From positions 1 to 20,291 of the forward strand of contig CAKZLA010000447.1 of NCBI GenBank assembly GCA_937124525.1: DNA of 20,291 bases, read 5' to 3'. Under the pieces are notes generated by a model, which searched no databases, was not told the DNA's origin, and was given only the letters and a program-made list of their open reading frames with translations. The DNA comes from an uncultured Desulfobacterium sp. Its GTDB lineage: Bacteria; Desulfobacterota; Desulfobacteria; Desulfobacterales; Desulfobacteraceae. Shown piece by piece: positions 1-7,582 of this stretch; position 1 is the first letter of the stretch; every line of letters begins with the position of its first letter. The translations under genes and the position numbers were made by a program.

Positions 1-120
1 AAAGAGACCCTTCTTAAACTTGGGCTTCAGGGCTTTGGTAATGTTTCAAAGGATGAGTATAGCATCCATGAAACCTGGGCTGCTGAAGCACGAAGAAAAG
101 GATACCCAAAAATAAAATAG
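1..120 (+). CDS. 3' end of an unrecognised gene (partial)
   Basis: Frame 1 is open from the first base to a TAG at 118-120 and gives 39 residues ending HETWAAEARRKGYPKIK. The composition looks like real coding sequence, and the frame runs in the same direction as the catabolic genes that follow, so it may be the previous gene of that cluster. The start and most of the protein lie outside the window. I do not recognise the family from this tail. An 84-bp gap separates it from the next gene. Confidence 0.5.
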   Translation, partial: KETLLKLGLQGFGNVSKDEYSIHETWAAEARRKGYPKIK

Positions 121-204
121 CTCATAAAAGTTCAAAGGCAGGTTGTTAAAATAATTTTCAAACCGGCTCTTATGATAATTAAAAATGGTTCAAAGGAGAT
201 TAAG

Positions 205-1209
205 ATGAAAGAGATATACTTTACTTATTTAAATGGCCAGGATGTAGAGATGCTTGACCTGCAAAATGAAGAGATTTTAACAGCTATTGAGAATGGCCTG
301 CGTGCCCAGGGTTCCGGAGAGACAAAAATAGAGCCAAGGGTTCACCTGATTCCAGATAACTCAGCCAAGGGACATTTCAACATTCTAAGAGGGTATGTTA
401 AACCCCTTGATGTGGCTGGCGTAAAAATTGTTGGCGATTTTGTGGACAATTACAAAAAAGGCCTTCCGTCTGAAATGGCAATTCTTAATCTCTTCAGCCC
501 TGAGACAGGTGTTATCAAGGCAATGGTTGATGCCACCGGCATCACAGAGATGAGAACAGGTGCTGTTACCGCCCTTGGTGCAAAGTATCTGGCAAGGAAG
601 GACAGTAAAATACTTGGCCACATAGGAAGTCGTGGAACTGCTTACTGGAATGTAAGACTTTTGGACTCTCTTTATAATTTTGATGAGATCAGAGTACACT
701 CACGCCGTCCGGAAAGTCGTAATGCATTTGCAGAAAAACTTGAGAGAGATCTTGGTAAGAAAATTATTGTAACTGATAACTGGGAAGATTGCATTGTCGG
801 AGCAGACATTGTTGTTGAGGCAAGCCGTCTTCCTGAACCAATGCCCCTTTTAAAAACAGCTTGGTTAAAGCCCGGGGTTTTTATAGTACCTTACGGAACC
901 ATGAGTGCCGTTGAGTTTAACTTGACAGATATAATGAACAAGGTTGTTGTTGATGACTGGGGACAGTGTAAAAAAGGGCTTCCCTTTGGCTCCCTTAGAA
1001 GACACGTTGACGAGGGTAAGGTAACACAGGAAAATCTCCATGCAGAGATTGGTCAAATCATTGCCGGACAGAAGGTCGGGCGTGAGAATGAAAAAGAGAA
1101 TATTCTTTTCTGGCACCGTGGTCTGAGTTTGAGCGATATTGCACTTGGTGAAGCAATGCTTGTCAAAGCAAAAAAATTAGGTATTGGCCAGGAATTGAGA
1201 TACGCATAG
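205..1209 (+). CDS. Ornithine cyclodeaminase/mu-crystallin family NAD(P)-dependent protein
   Basis: This 334-residue protein belongs to the OCD/mu-crystallin family. Members include ornithine cyclodeaminase, alanine dehydrogenase, ketimine reductases and pyrroline-2-carboxylate reductase. The sequence shows the family substrate-binding stretch (GITEMRTGAVTALGAKYLA, about residues 112-130) directly before the Rossmann nucleotide-binding segment, which here reads GHIGSRGTA in place of the usual GxGxQA. A Lys in AGVKIVGDF (about residue 74) is in the place of the conserved substrate Lys. The ATG at 205 is chosen because AAAGGAG (192-198) lies 6 bases before it; the upstream in-frame ATG at 172 has no comparable site. 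It is followed after 35 bp by the ammonia-lyase-like gene, probably on one transcript. With AcnX and an Ldh2 relic nearby, an imine (pyrroline-2-carboxylate-like) reductase is a reasonable inference. The exact substrate cannot be read from sequence. Confidence 0.85.
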   Translation: MKEIYFTYLNGQDVEMLDLQNEEILTAIENGLRAQGSGETKIEPRVHLIPDNSAKGHFNILRGYVKPLDVAGVKIVGDFVDNYKKGLPSEMAILNLFSPETGVIKAMVDATGITEMRTGAVTALGAKYLARKDSKILGHIGSRGTAYWNVRLLDSLYNFDEIRVHSRRPESRNAFAEKLERDLGKKIIVTDNWEDCIVGADIVVEASRLPEPMPLLKTAWLKPGVFIVPYGTMSAVEFNLTDIMNKVVVDDWGQCKKGLPFGSLRRHVDEGKVTQENLHAEIGQIIAGQKVGRENEKENILFWHRGLSLSDIALGEAMLVKAKKLGIGQELRYA

Positions 1210-1244
1210 TATAATAAAGTTATCCACAAGAGGGGCTATCTATC

Positions 1245-2858
1245 ATGAATAATAATAAAGAAAATGAAACAATAGAGTTAACAGGACAGGACCTTACCTT
1301 TGAGCAGATTTATGACATCTCCCATGAGGGAGCAAAGGTTTGTATCACCGAAGGGGCCATGCAACGGCTTGCACTTTCTCATAAGCTTCTTTTACAGGGC
1401 GCTGTTGAGGGTAAAGAGATATACGGTGTAACAAGAGGTGTTGGGCTTAACAAGGACAAAGTTCTTTTTGAAGGTGATGCATTAACCCCTGAAACCCTTG
1501 CTGCAAGTGAAAAATTCAACAAGAATGTTCTAAGATCACACAGTTGTGGTGTTGGAGAAGGGGTGGATGAAGAGATTGTAAGGGCGCTTATGACCATTCG
1601 TCTCAACACCTCTTTACGTGGTTTCAGTGCACTCCATCCAAGTATTGCCCTTGGTTATAAGGATTTTCTAAATCATGGTATCCACCCTGTTGTCCCGGAG
1701 CGTGGAACCGTTGGAGAGGCTGATATAACAAATAACGGCCACATTGGCCTTGTTATGATGGGTGAGCATTTTGCTGATTATAATGGAGAACGGATTTCAG
1801 GCGAAGATGCACTTAAAAGAGCAAATCTAAGCCCTTTGAAACCATATGCAAAGGATGCACTTTCCATTGTTAACACAAATGCATTTGGTGCTTCCCAGGC
1901 AGTTCTTATGGCCCTTGATGTGAAGAAATTTCTTGATACGGCAGATATTATATTTGCTCTATCACTGGAAGGATTTAATGGAAATGTTGCCCCATTTATG
2001 TCTGAGCCAGCCAGCCTTAGACCTTTTAAGGGGTTCGAAAAACAGGCAGAGCGTTTAAGAAAATTAACAAAGAATAGCTACCTCTGGGAGGTATATGAAG
2101 GAAGGGCCCTTCAAGATCCTCTTTCATTCAGGGATTATTTCCCAAACATGGCGGCCACAAGAAATTGCCTTGAAAGTCTTCTTGAAACACTGATGGTTCA
2201 AATCAATCATGCAGATGATAATCCAGCCGTAATCCCGGGGGTGAAGCTTGATGAATCCGAACCATCCCAGAAAAGGAAGTATCAGGTTTATAAGGATGAG
2301 TCTTTATATGGAATGATTGTTCCAACATCAGGGCTAAGGGCAATAGCGTGGGTCCTTCCCATGGAGCAGCTTGCCATTGCGCTTTCCCATATTTCAAAGT
2401 CATCCTGCCTAAGAACAACTAAGCTTTCCACCGTATTTTTCACAGGTTTAAGCCGTTTTCTAACACCAAAGGATGATTCTCTTGGATATACAACCATCCA
2501 AAAACCTTTTGCAAGCCTTGACGCTGAGATAAGACATCTATCCAACCCTTCTTCGGCAGATCTTCTTCCCCTTGCAGGGGACATTGAGGATATAGGAACA
2601 AACTCCACCTATGTTATAAAAAAATTAAGAGCAATACTTGATAATCTTTATCATATTTTGGGTATCGAGCTTCTCCATGCAGCCCAGGCCGTAGACCTTA
2701 GGATGAGAGATGAAAGCTCCGGTGTTTATCTTGGGGACATCACAAAAAAATTCCATGGTGAGTTTAGAAAAGAGGTTCCCTTTCTTTCAGAGGATAGGGT
2801 TCAAACCTATGATATTAAAAAATCACATGATTTTCTTATCAATTACCAACCTGAATAA
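1245..2858 (+). CDS. Histidine/phenylalanine ammonia-lyase fold protein lacking the MIO triad
   Basis: At 537 residues this has full HAL/PAL/TAL length and several family landmarks. IYGVTRGVG (about 59-67) corresponds to the YGVNTGFG loop carrying the catalytic Tyr (Tyr60 here). LQDPLSFRDYF (289-299) corresponds to the QDxYSxR motif. INHADDNPAVI (320-330) corresponds to the helix with the conserved TDNP, and ELLHAAQAVDLR to the C-terminal active-site helix. The striking difference is at 154-160. Active lyases read G-S-V-G-Ala-Ser-Gly-Asp, where Ala-Ser-Gly cyclises to MIO; this protein reads GTVGEAD and then aligns cleanly again (ITNNGHIGLVMMGE). The triad is therefore replaced, with one residue missing. 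The NTGFG loop is also altered to TRGVG. Known chemistry of the family needs MIO, so this protein probably does something else, or is a binding or structural protein. AAGAGG (1228-1233) precedes the start, and a terminator follows at 2885. Confidence 0.85.
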   Translation: MNNNKENETIELTGQDLTFEQIYDISHEGAKVCITEGAMQRLALSHKLLLQGAVEGKEIYGVTRGVGLNKDKVLFEGDALTPETLAASEKFNKNVLRSHSCGVGEGVDEEIVRALMTIRLNTSLRGFSALHPSIALGYKDFLNHGIHPVVPERGTVGEADITNNGHIGLVMMGEHFADYNGERISGEDALKRANLSPLKPYAKDALSIVNTNAFGASQAVLMALDVKKFLDTADIIFALSLEGFNGNVAPFMSEPASLRPFKGFEKQAERLRKLTKNSYLWEVYEGRALQDPLSFRDYFPNMAATRNCLESLLETLMVQINHADDNPAVIPGVKLDESEPSQKRKYQVYKDESLYGMIVPTSGLRAIAWVLPMEQLAIALSHISKSSCLRTTKLSTVFFTGLSRFLTPKDDSLGYTTIQKPFASLDAEIRHLSNPSSADLLPLAGDIEDIGTNSTYVIKKLRAILDNLYHILGIELLHAAQAVDLRMRDESSGVYLGDITKKFHGEFRKEVPFLSEDRVQTYDIKKSHDFLINYQPE

Positions 2859-2884
2859 TTAAAATTTTACCTTTTTTTGAAAGC

Positions 2885-2918
2885 GGGGGATGATATTTTA
2901 TCCTCCCCCTTTTTTTTT
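2885..2918 (+). terminator. Rho-independent terminator after the ammonia-lyase-like gene
   Basis: A 10-bp stem with one mismatch (GGGGGATGAT at 2885-2894 against ATCCTCCCCC at 2900-2909) encloses a 5-base loop and is followed by nine T residues (2910-2918). It lies 26 bp after the stop at 2858 and 26 bp before the next start. It should end the OCD/lyase transcript, so the MttB gene needs read-through or its own promoter. Confidence 0.85.
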
Positions 2919-2943
2919 ATAGTAAAGGAATAAGAAATCATAC

Positions 2944-4377
2944 ATGGATAAGCCAATAATGGGTATTTCTATAAATAAAAGTTCCTTGCCTGCCCTCACT
3001 GAGGATCAGATAAAAACCATTCATCTAAAGTCTGTTGAAATACTTGAAAGTACAGGTATGTGGTTTGGTTCAGACAACCTTGTTGGTATTGCAAAAAAGA
3101 GTGGTTTTAGAACAGAGGGCAACCAGATTTTCTTTACAGAAGAAGATATCAACAATGCGCTGATAAAGATACCTTCTAACTTTAAACTCCTTGCCAGAAA
3201 TCCTGAAAATTCCATTGATTTCGATTTAAACATCGTTGTAGCAGGAATGGGAAGAAGTGCCCCTTTTATCATTGATAGAAATGGTAAAAGGCATAATGCT
3301 ACAAGGAATTATTTTGTCAATTGCATGAAGATCGGGCAGTCGCTGAAGGCAGTCAAGGTGATGGGAGCCCTTGTCAACCCGAGTGATATTCCCGTTGAGA
3401 AGATGTCCTCCTTTATGACGGCAGCCCAGATTAAATACTCAGATAAACCCTACGGCATCGGTGGAGTGGATACACTTGATCTGCTTGCAAGATCATTTGG
3501 TATTGGTGTTGACAAGTTAAAGGCAGGCCCCTCCCAGGGCTTTTGTTATGCCCAGACAACAGTGAACCCTCTCTCCCCCCTTGCAATGACAAAGGATCAA
3601 AGTGATAAGCTGATTACCATGGCACGAAGCGGGATTGCAATTTGTGCCTCCCCCACACCTGCGGCCGGCTCCTCCGGTCCCTGCTCCATCATAGGCAACC
3701 TTATTCTAAATAATTGCGAGGTTTTAGGGACCATTGTCCTGATCAATCTTATCAATCCCGAGCTCCCGGTTTTTTACGGGGCTTTTCCATGCAGCTCTGA
3801 TATGCGATCCATGAATGCAACCTATGGTGGACCTGAAACAAGAAAAATGGAGGCCGCCTCCGCCTTAATGGCAAAACATTATAACCTGTTAAGCCGTTCC
3901 AATGCCGGGGTTCACGACGGTATGGAGAATGATTTCCAGGCTGGCGCTGAATCCATGATGAACTTTATGAACGGCTTTGAAAATAGAGTCAATTATCTGC
4001 CCGGTTGTGGTATTTTAGCAGGATTTGCCATGGCATCCATTGAAAAATTGGTACTTGATGCTGAGCTCGCAGGGTATGCAGAGAAATTCATAAGCCCTGT
4101 TGAATCAGCCAATGAATCCGTTGATGAAGTGGTTGAACTTATAAAAAAAACGGGTTCCAAGGGGAATTACCTCACCTGTCAACACACCTTTAAAAATTTT
4201 AAATCAGAGCTGTACCATCCTGAACTTTTTTATAGAGCCTCCTATGAGAAGTGGATTTCCTCCGGTAAGAGTCTTATAACCCGTGCCGGAGAGAAGGCTG
4301 ACACTCTTCTTGAAAAGTATAAACAACCCGATAATGGTAAAGAGTTTGAACTTTATCTTGATAAGTTCCTGAATTAG
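2944..4377 (+). CDS. MttB-family corrinoid-dependent methyltransferase, non-pyrrolysine type
   Basis: The 477-residue protein matches the trimethylamine methyltransferase (MttB, COG5598) family in length and in blocks such as LTEDQIKTIHLKSVEILESTG near the N-terminus and the conserved glycine-rich barrel segments. The frame has no internal amber codon. It therefore belongs to the large non-pyrrolysine group, whose characterised members transfer a methyl group from glycine betaine, proline betaine, carnitine or gamma-butyrobetaine to a corrinoid protein. The segment at about 317-330 (AGVHDGMENDFQAG) is where I would place the pyrrolysine loop of MttB, but that is a by-eye alignment. No corrinoid protein, methylcorrinoid:tetrahydrofolate methyltransferase or activation protein is in the window. 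A purine-rich AAAGGAA (2924-2930) lies 13 bases before the ATG at 2944; a second ATG at 2959 is possible. The neighbouring genes suggest a nitrogenous, perhaps proline-like, betaine as substrate. Confidence 0.85.
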   Translation: MDKPIMGISINKSSLPALTEDQIKTIHLKSVEILESTGMWFGSDNLVGIAKKSGFRTEGNQIFFTEEDINNALIKIPSNFKLLARNPENSIDFDLNIVVAGMGRSAPFIIDRNGKRHNATRNYFVNCMKIGQSLKAVKVMGALVNPSDIPVEKMSSFMTAAQIKYSDKPYGIGGVDTLDLLARSFGIGVDKLKAGPSQGFCYAQTTVNPLSPLAMTKDQSDKLITMARSGIAICASPTPAAGSSGPCSIIGNLILNNCEVLGTIVLINLINPELPVFYGAFPCSSDMRSMNATYGGPETRKMEAASALMAKHYNLLSRSNAGVHDGMENDFQAGAESMMNFMNGFENRVNYLPGCGILAGFAMASIEKLVLDAELAGYAEKFISPVESANESVDEVVELIKKTGSKGNYLTCQHTFKNFKSELYHPELFYRASYEKWISSGKSLITRAGEKADTLLEKYKQPDNGKEFELYLDKFLN

Positions 4378-4386
4378 AGGAATTCC

Positions 4387-4804
4387 ATGAAACTAACCCT
4401 GAAAGACATTGAAGAAAAAATTTGTAGTGCGGCAGCAAAATTTGTCCCATTGGAAGAGGCAGAATACTTTGCAAAGTTGTATTTAGAAACACATCTTAGA
4501 AAAACTCCACGGATGAACCCTATAAATGAAGCTCTAAACGACTTAAAGGCCTGGGAAAAAAGGGTTGGAGAAGTTGATTATACAGAAAAAAGAGCTTTCG
4601 TCAAAGCCTGGGATATCCATAAAAGATTTTAATGGATTTCCACCCTCCCTTAAAATAAAGCAAATTCATGACGAGCTTGAGAGGAAAGCAAAAGCAAATG
4701 GTATAGCAGCCATGGGACTTTGCAACTCAGCCGGCATAATTACCCTTAACCTCTGGGATGTGGATGAGAACATTATTAAGGCCTTTGATGCCATAGGGGC
4801 TTGA
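4387..4804 (+). pseudogene. Broken Ldh2-family (malate/lactate/pyrroline-2-carboxylate) dehydrogenase
   Basis: Two overlapping frames together give the N-terminal part of an Ldh2/YlbC-type NAD(P)-dependent dehydrogenase. The first (from 4387, SD GAGGAA just before it) encodes a helical N-terminus with EEAEYFAKLYLETHLRK. The second, entered near the A-run at about 4583-4590, continues with FNGFPPSLKIKQIHDELE and KANGIAAMGLCNSAGIITLN. These segments resemble the family N-terminal region, so a single-base frameshift is likely. After ITLNLW the family pattern is lost and a stop follows at 4802-4804; some 200 or more residues of a typical protein of this family are missing, so there is also a deletion. 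The last residues (DENIIKAFDAIGA) might be the joined original C-terminus, but I cannot establish this. Related enzymes include pyrroline-2-carboxylate/piperideine-2-carboxylate reductases, which would suit the cluster. Confidence 0.65.
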
Positions 4805-4920
4805 TTTTCCTTCATCAGGGCACATAAGTCCGGTCAATACGGTCGTTGAAATGATTTTTTAAACCGATGTTTTCAGCTTGATGTGAAAATATTTAAAATG
4901 TTCCAGGGATTTTCGATAAA

Positions 4921-6216
4921 ATGGATACAGTTAAATTAACTGATTTTGAAAAAGCCATGTTAAATGGTGACCACGGCCTTTTTAAGCAAAAGGCCATTGA
5001 ACAAATTGTGAAGTTCTCCAATGTTCTTGGCGCAAAATCTCTTTGTAATATAACAAAAGCAACACTTTTCCTTGGCGCTCATCCTTACCTTAAAGCCGCT
5101 AAATCAGATAATTATGATGAAATATTTTCAAAGATGTATCTTTCAAGTGATAAGATTATTCCCATGGGAAAATTTTCTGACAAGTGCTTTTGCCAGACCT
5201 GTGTTGCTCCATGCTCTCAGTTCGAGTGGGCCCCTCTGAGACAATCCAAAGAGCTCTTTGATAAGAATAGCAGCTTTCTTGAGATTACCAAAAAGGCTGG
5301 CGCGAGTATAACGGGATCTTGTACCCCCTACCTTATTGGCTGGCTCCCGATCCTGGGAGAAAATTTTGTAACCACAGAGTCTCATGTTGTTCTTTTGTGT
5401 AACTCAGTTTTTGGTGCAAGGGGAAATTCCAACGGCCTTGAAGCCGCTGTCTGGGCAGCAATTTGTGGAAAGGCTCCCAATTGGGGTTGCCATCTCCCTG
5501 AAAGTCGATTTGGAACCCATGTCTTCCACATAGATACTCCGCTTGAAAGTGAGCTGGATTGGGATCTTTTGGGGTATGCCGTTGGTAAAAAGCTTCCACC
5601 CCATGGTATTCCTGTGTTGACGGGCAATTTCTCAAGGCCGGATTTAAATAAATTAAAATATTTTTTTTCAACCCTTGCATCGGCAAGTGGGGCAGAGATG
5701 TGTCATATTGTTGGTGTGACCCCCGAGGCACCAACCATTGAGCTTGCCCTTGGCAATAAAACTTGCCCTGATCAATTTACAATTACCCCGGAAGACATAA
5801 GAAATGGCTATTGTGACATAAGTTCAACGGATTCTGCCGATATCCAAGTTGTAAGCCTTGGCTGTCCCCACTTCTCCCTTGAAGAGATTAAAAATGCCGC
5901 CATGTATATCAAAGGCAAGAAGTTTAAAAAGGGTGTTGATGTATGGATCTGGACTGATTATGGCATAAAGTCCATGGCTGATTTAAATGGATACACATCT
6001 ATTTTTGAAGAGGCTGGTGGAAAAATCCTTACAAGCAGTTGCCCCACCATTATAGGGCACTCTTGTCTTGGAGATGCCAACGCAGTTGTTTTAAATGGTG
6101 CTAAACAATGTAAATCTGTTGGCTCCAAAACCAAGGCAAAGATATTTTATGGGACGGTATTTGAATCCCTTGATGCCGCCGTAACAGGAAGATGGGAGGC
6201 CAGGTATGGAAGATAA
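4921..6216 (+). CDS. Aconitase X catalytic (large) subunit
   Basis: The 431-residue protein is an AcnX (formerly DUF521) catalytic subunit. Diagnostic segments are MLNGDHG (13-19), SCTPYLIGWLPILGEN (133-148), TTESHVVLLCNSVFGARGNSNG (151-172), SLGCPHFSLEEI (312-323) and SSCPTIIG (372-379). Cys134, Cys315 and Cys374 are the likely iron-sulfur ligands, by position in conserved family blocks. Characterised AcnX enzymes are hydro-lyases: cis-3-hydroxy-L-proline dehydratase in bacteria and phosphomevalonate dehydratase in archaea. The catalytic and swivel domains are separate genes here, as in the bacterial heteromeric form. Unusual is a Cys-rich stretch at 88-100 (C89, C91, C94, C98), where I expect a TxxNP-like segment without cysteines. 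The ribosome site is weak (AGGGA 10-14 bases before ATG). The stop overlaps the start of the small subunit by 11 bp. Confidence 0.88.
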   Translation: MDTVKLTDFEKAMLNGDHGLFKQKAIEQIVKFSNVLGAKSLCNITKATLFLGAHPYLKAAKSDNYDEIFSKMYLSSDKIIPMGKFSDKCFCQTCVAPCSQFEWAPLRQSKELFDKNSSFLEITKKAGASITGSCTPYLIGWLPILGENFVTTESHVVLLCNSVFGARGNSNGLEAAVWAAICGKAPNWGCHLPESRFGTHVFHIDTPLESELDWDLLGYAVGKKLPPHGIPVLTGNFSRPDLNKLKYFFSTLASASGAEMCHIVGVTPEAPTIELALGNKTCPDQFTITPEDIRNGYCDISSTDSADIQVVSLGCPHFSLEEIKNAAMYIKGKKFKKGVDVWIWTDYGIKSMADLNGYTSIFEEAGGKILTSSCPTIIGHSCLGDANAVVLNGAKQCKSVGSKTKAKIFYGTVFESLDAAVTGRWEARYGR

Positions 6217-6625
6217 GAAAATTTTTAATGGAAGGGGAGCGCTTTCCGGGATTGTGGAGGCCGAGGCAATCGTTTGTCCTGAAAGTATTGCAGGGTGGAA
6301 TGGAGTTTGTGATGTCACAGGTGAAATTATTGAGAGATATCACTCCCAAAGGGGGAAAACTATAAAGGGTAAGATCCTTGTTCTTCCATGCAGCAAAGGC
6401 TCAAATGGTTGGTCTTGCCATTTCCATGCGGCAAAAATCAATGGATGCGGCCCCGCAGGCTGGATTTTTACTCAGATTGATTCAAGTGCTGGTGTTGCTG
6501 TAGCTGTTCTTGATATTCCTACAATAGTCGGCCTTAAAGAGGGAGATCCCTGCATTCTTATTAAAACAGGAGATCTTATTCGTATTGATGGAGATAAGGG
6601 AATGGTAGAAATTTTGAATTCCTGA
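6206..6625 (+). CDS. Aconitase X swivelling-domain (small) subunit
   Basis: This 139-residue protein is the DUF126/AcnX swivel subunit that completes the active site of the catalytic subunit. It starts GRGALSGIVEAEAIV, a typical opening, and carries the family Ser/Gly-rich loop as LPCSKGSNGWSC at about 62-73; this loop contributes catalytic or substrate residues in characterised members. The central VAVLDIPTIVGLKEGD and the closing DLIRIDGDKGMVEIL also fit. The start lies inside the end of the large-subunit gene, in the order large then small, which implies translational coupling and 1:1 assembly. The Trp and Cys directly after KGSNG differ from the GS(S/T)-type loop I would expect, so substrate specificity may differ from known hydroxyproline dehydratases. 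Confidence 0.85.
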   Translation: MEDKKIFNGRGALSGIVEAEAIVCPESIAGWNGVCDVTGEIIERYHSQRGKTIKGKILVLPCSKGSNGWSCHFHAAKINGCGPAGWIFTQIDSSAGVAVAVLDIPTIVGLKEGDPCILIKTGDLIRIDGDKGMVEILNS

Positions 6626-6847
6626 TACCTGATAGGAGCTTGCTTTTCTTAGTGCAGACTACACCAGACTATCAATCAAGATGTCAAAAGTTAAAACAGT
6701 CTTCCAGTGCTGACGCATGAAAATTTTTTATATGAAAGTCTCACCAATATGCTGGAATTAAAGGACTTTCGATTTTCGTTGTGGCAGGTGCTTACTGCCA
6801 TGTATGTTTTATATGAAACTCCGTCCAAAGTACTTGGTAGGGCTTGA

Positions 6848-7582
6848 TCATAAGTTCTGCTGCTGTTTGTTACGAGCGGAGGCCGTCACCAGGGCTTCAA
6901 ACAGCTTGATAAAGTGGGGATATTTTATGGTGAGGTCCTCGGGGTGCCACTGCACACCCAGGGCGAACCGTTTGTTTTTGTGCTCAATGGCTTCGATAAT
7001 ATTGTCCGTGGAAAAGGCTGTGGCGGTGAAGGCCTCGGACACCTGTTTCACGGCCTGGTGGTGGTAGGAGTTCACCCGCAGGTTCCGGGAGTCAAAAATA
7101 CTCTCCAGGCGGGAGCCTTCCATGATATTAATGCAGTGAAATAAGGTATCCACGGGCATTTTTTTGGGCAGATGTCCCAGCACATTGTCCACCTGGGTGA
7201 AGATATCCTGGTACAAAGAGCCCCCCAATGCGGCATTCATCACCTGGAGTCCCCGGCAGATGCCAAGCACTGGCATGTCCCGGTTCAGCGCTTCGATAAA
7301 GAGATTGATTTCAAAATCATCCCGCTGGGGGCAGAACATCTCCACCTCTTTGATGGGGTTTTCTCCATAGCGCATGGTGCACACATCCTCCCCACCAGAG
7401 AGCAGCAGGCCGTCAATGGCATCCAGATATTCATCTGCCATCTCCACCTCCTCCACCACCGGCAGCAGGATGGGGATACCCCCGCCCAGGATCACGGATT
7501 TGACATAGCTGTCGCTCACTGCGGTGTAAATTTTCTGGGGCTTTCTATCATAAAAAGTGGTGATGCCGATGATGGGTTTCAT
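6848..7582 (-). CDS. puuD: PuuD-like gamma-glutamyl hydrolase (class I glutamine amidotransferase fold)
   Basis: The 244-residue protein is a peptidase C26/PuuD-type class I amidotransferase. The nucleophile elbow GICRGLQVMNAALGG places the catalytic Cys at 109, and VQWHPED supplies His213 and Glu215. The N-terminal KPIIGITTF and the DGLLLSGGEDV oxyanion region are typical. PuuD releases gamma-aminobutyrate from gamma-glutamyl-GABA in putrescine degradation; relatives act on other gamma-glutamyl amides. The ATG at 7582 overlaps the TGA of dppF (ATGA, 7579-7582 on the minus strand), so the two should be translationally coupled. It is the last gene of the transporter operon. This suggests that the imported peptide-like compound carries a gamma-glutamyl bond. 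No other Puu pathway gene is present, so the exact substrate is open. Confidence 0.88.
   Translation of the reverse strand: MKPIIGITTFYDRKPQKIYTAVSDSYVKSVILGGGIPILLPVVEEVEMADEYLDAIDGLLLSGGEDVCTMRYGENPIKEVEMFCPQRDDFEINLFIEALNRDMPVLGICRGLQVMNAALGGSLYQDIFTQVDNVLGHLPKKMPVDTLFHCINIMEGSRLESIFDSRNLRVNSYHHQAVKQVSEAFTATAFSTDNIIEAIEHKNKRFALGVQWHPEDLTIKYPHFIKLFEALVTASARNKQQQNL

Noticed and set aside
2944..4377. Possible pyrrolysine-encoding MttB.
   Set aside because: The reading frame has no internal TAG, and the only TAG is the terminal stop at the normal protein length.
6782..6800. TGGCAG/CTGCCA hairpin between the convergent AcnX small subunit and puuD genes.
   Set aside because: The stem is only 6 bp with no T-run on either side, so a terminator call is not supported.
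6840..6853. GGGCTTGATCATAA occurs here and again at 19251-19264.
   Set aside because: A 14-base identity is expected about once by chance in a window of this size, and the similarity does not extend in either direction.
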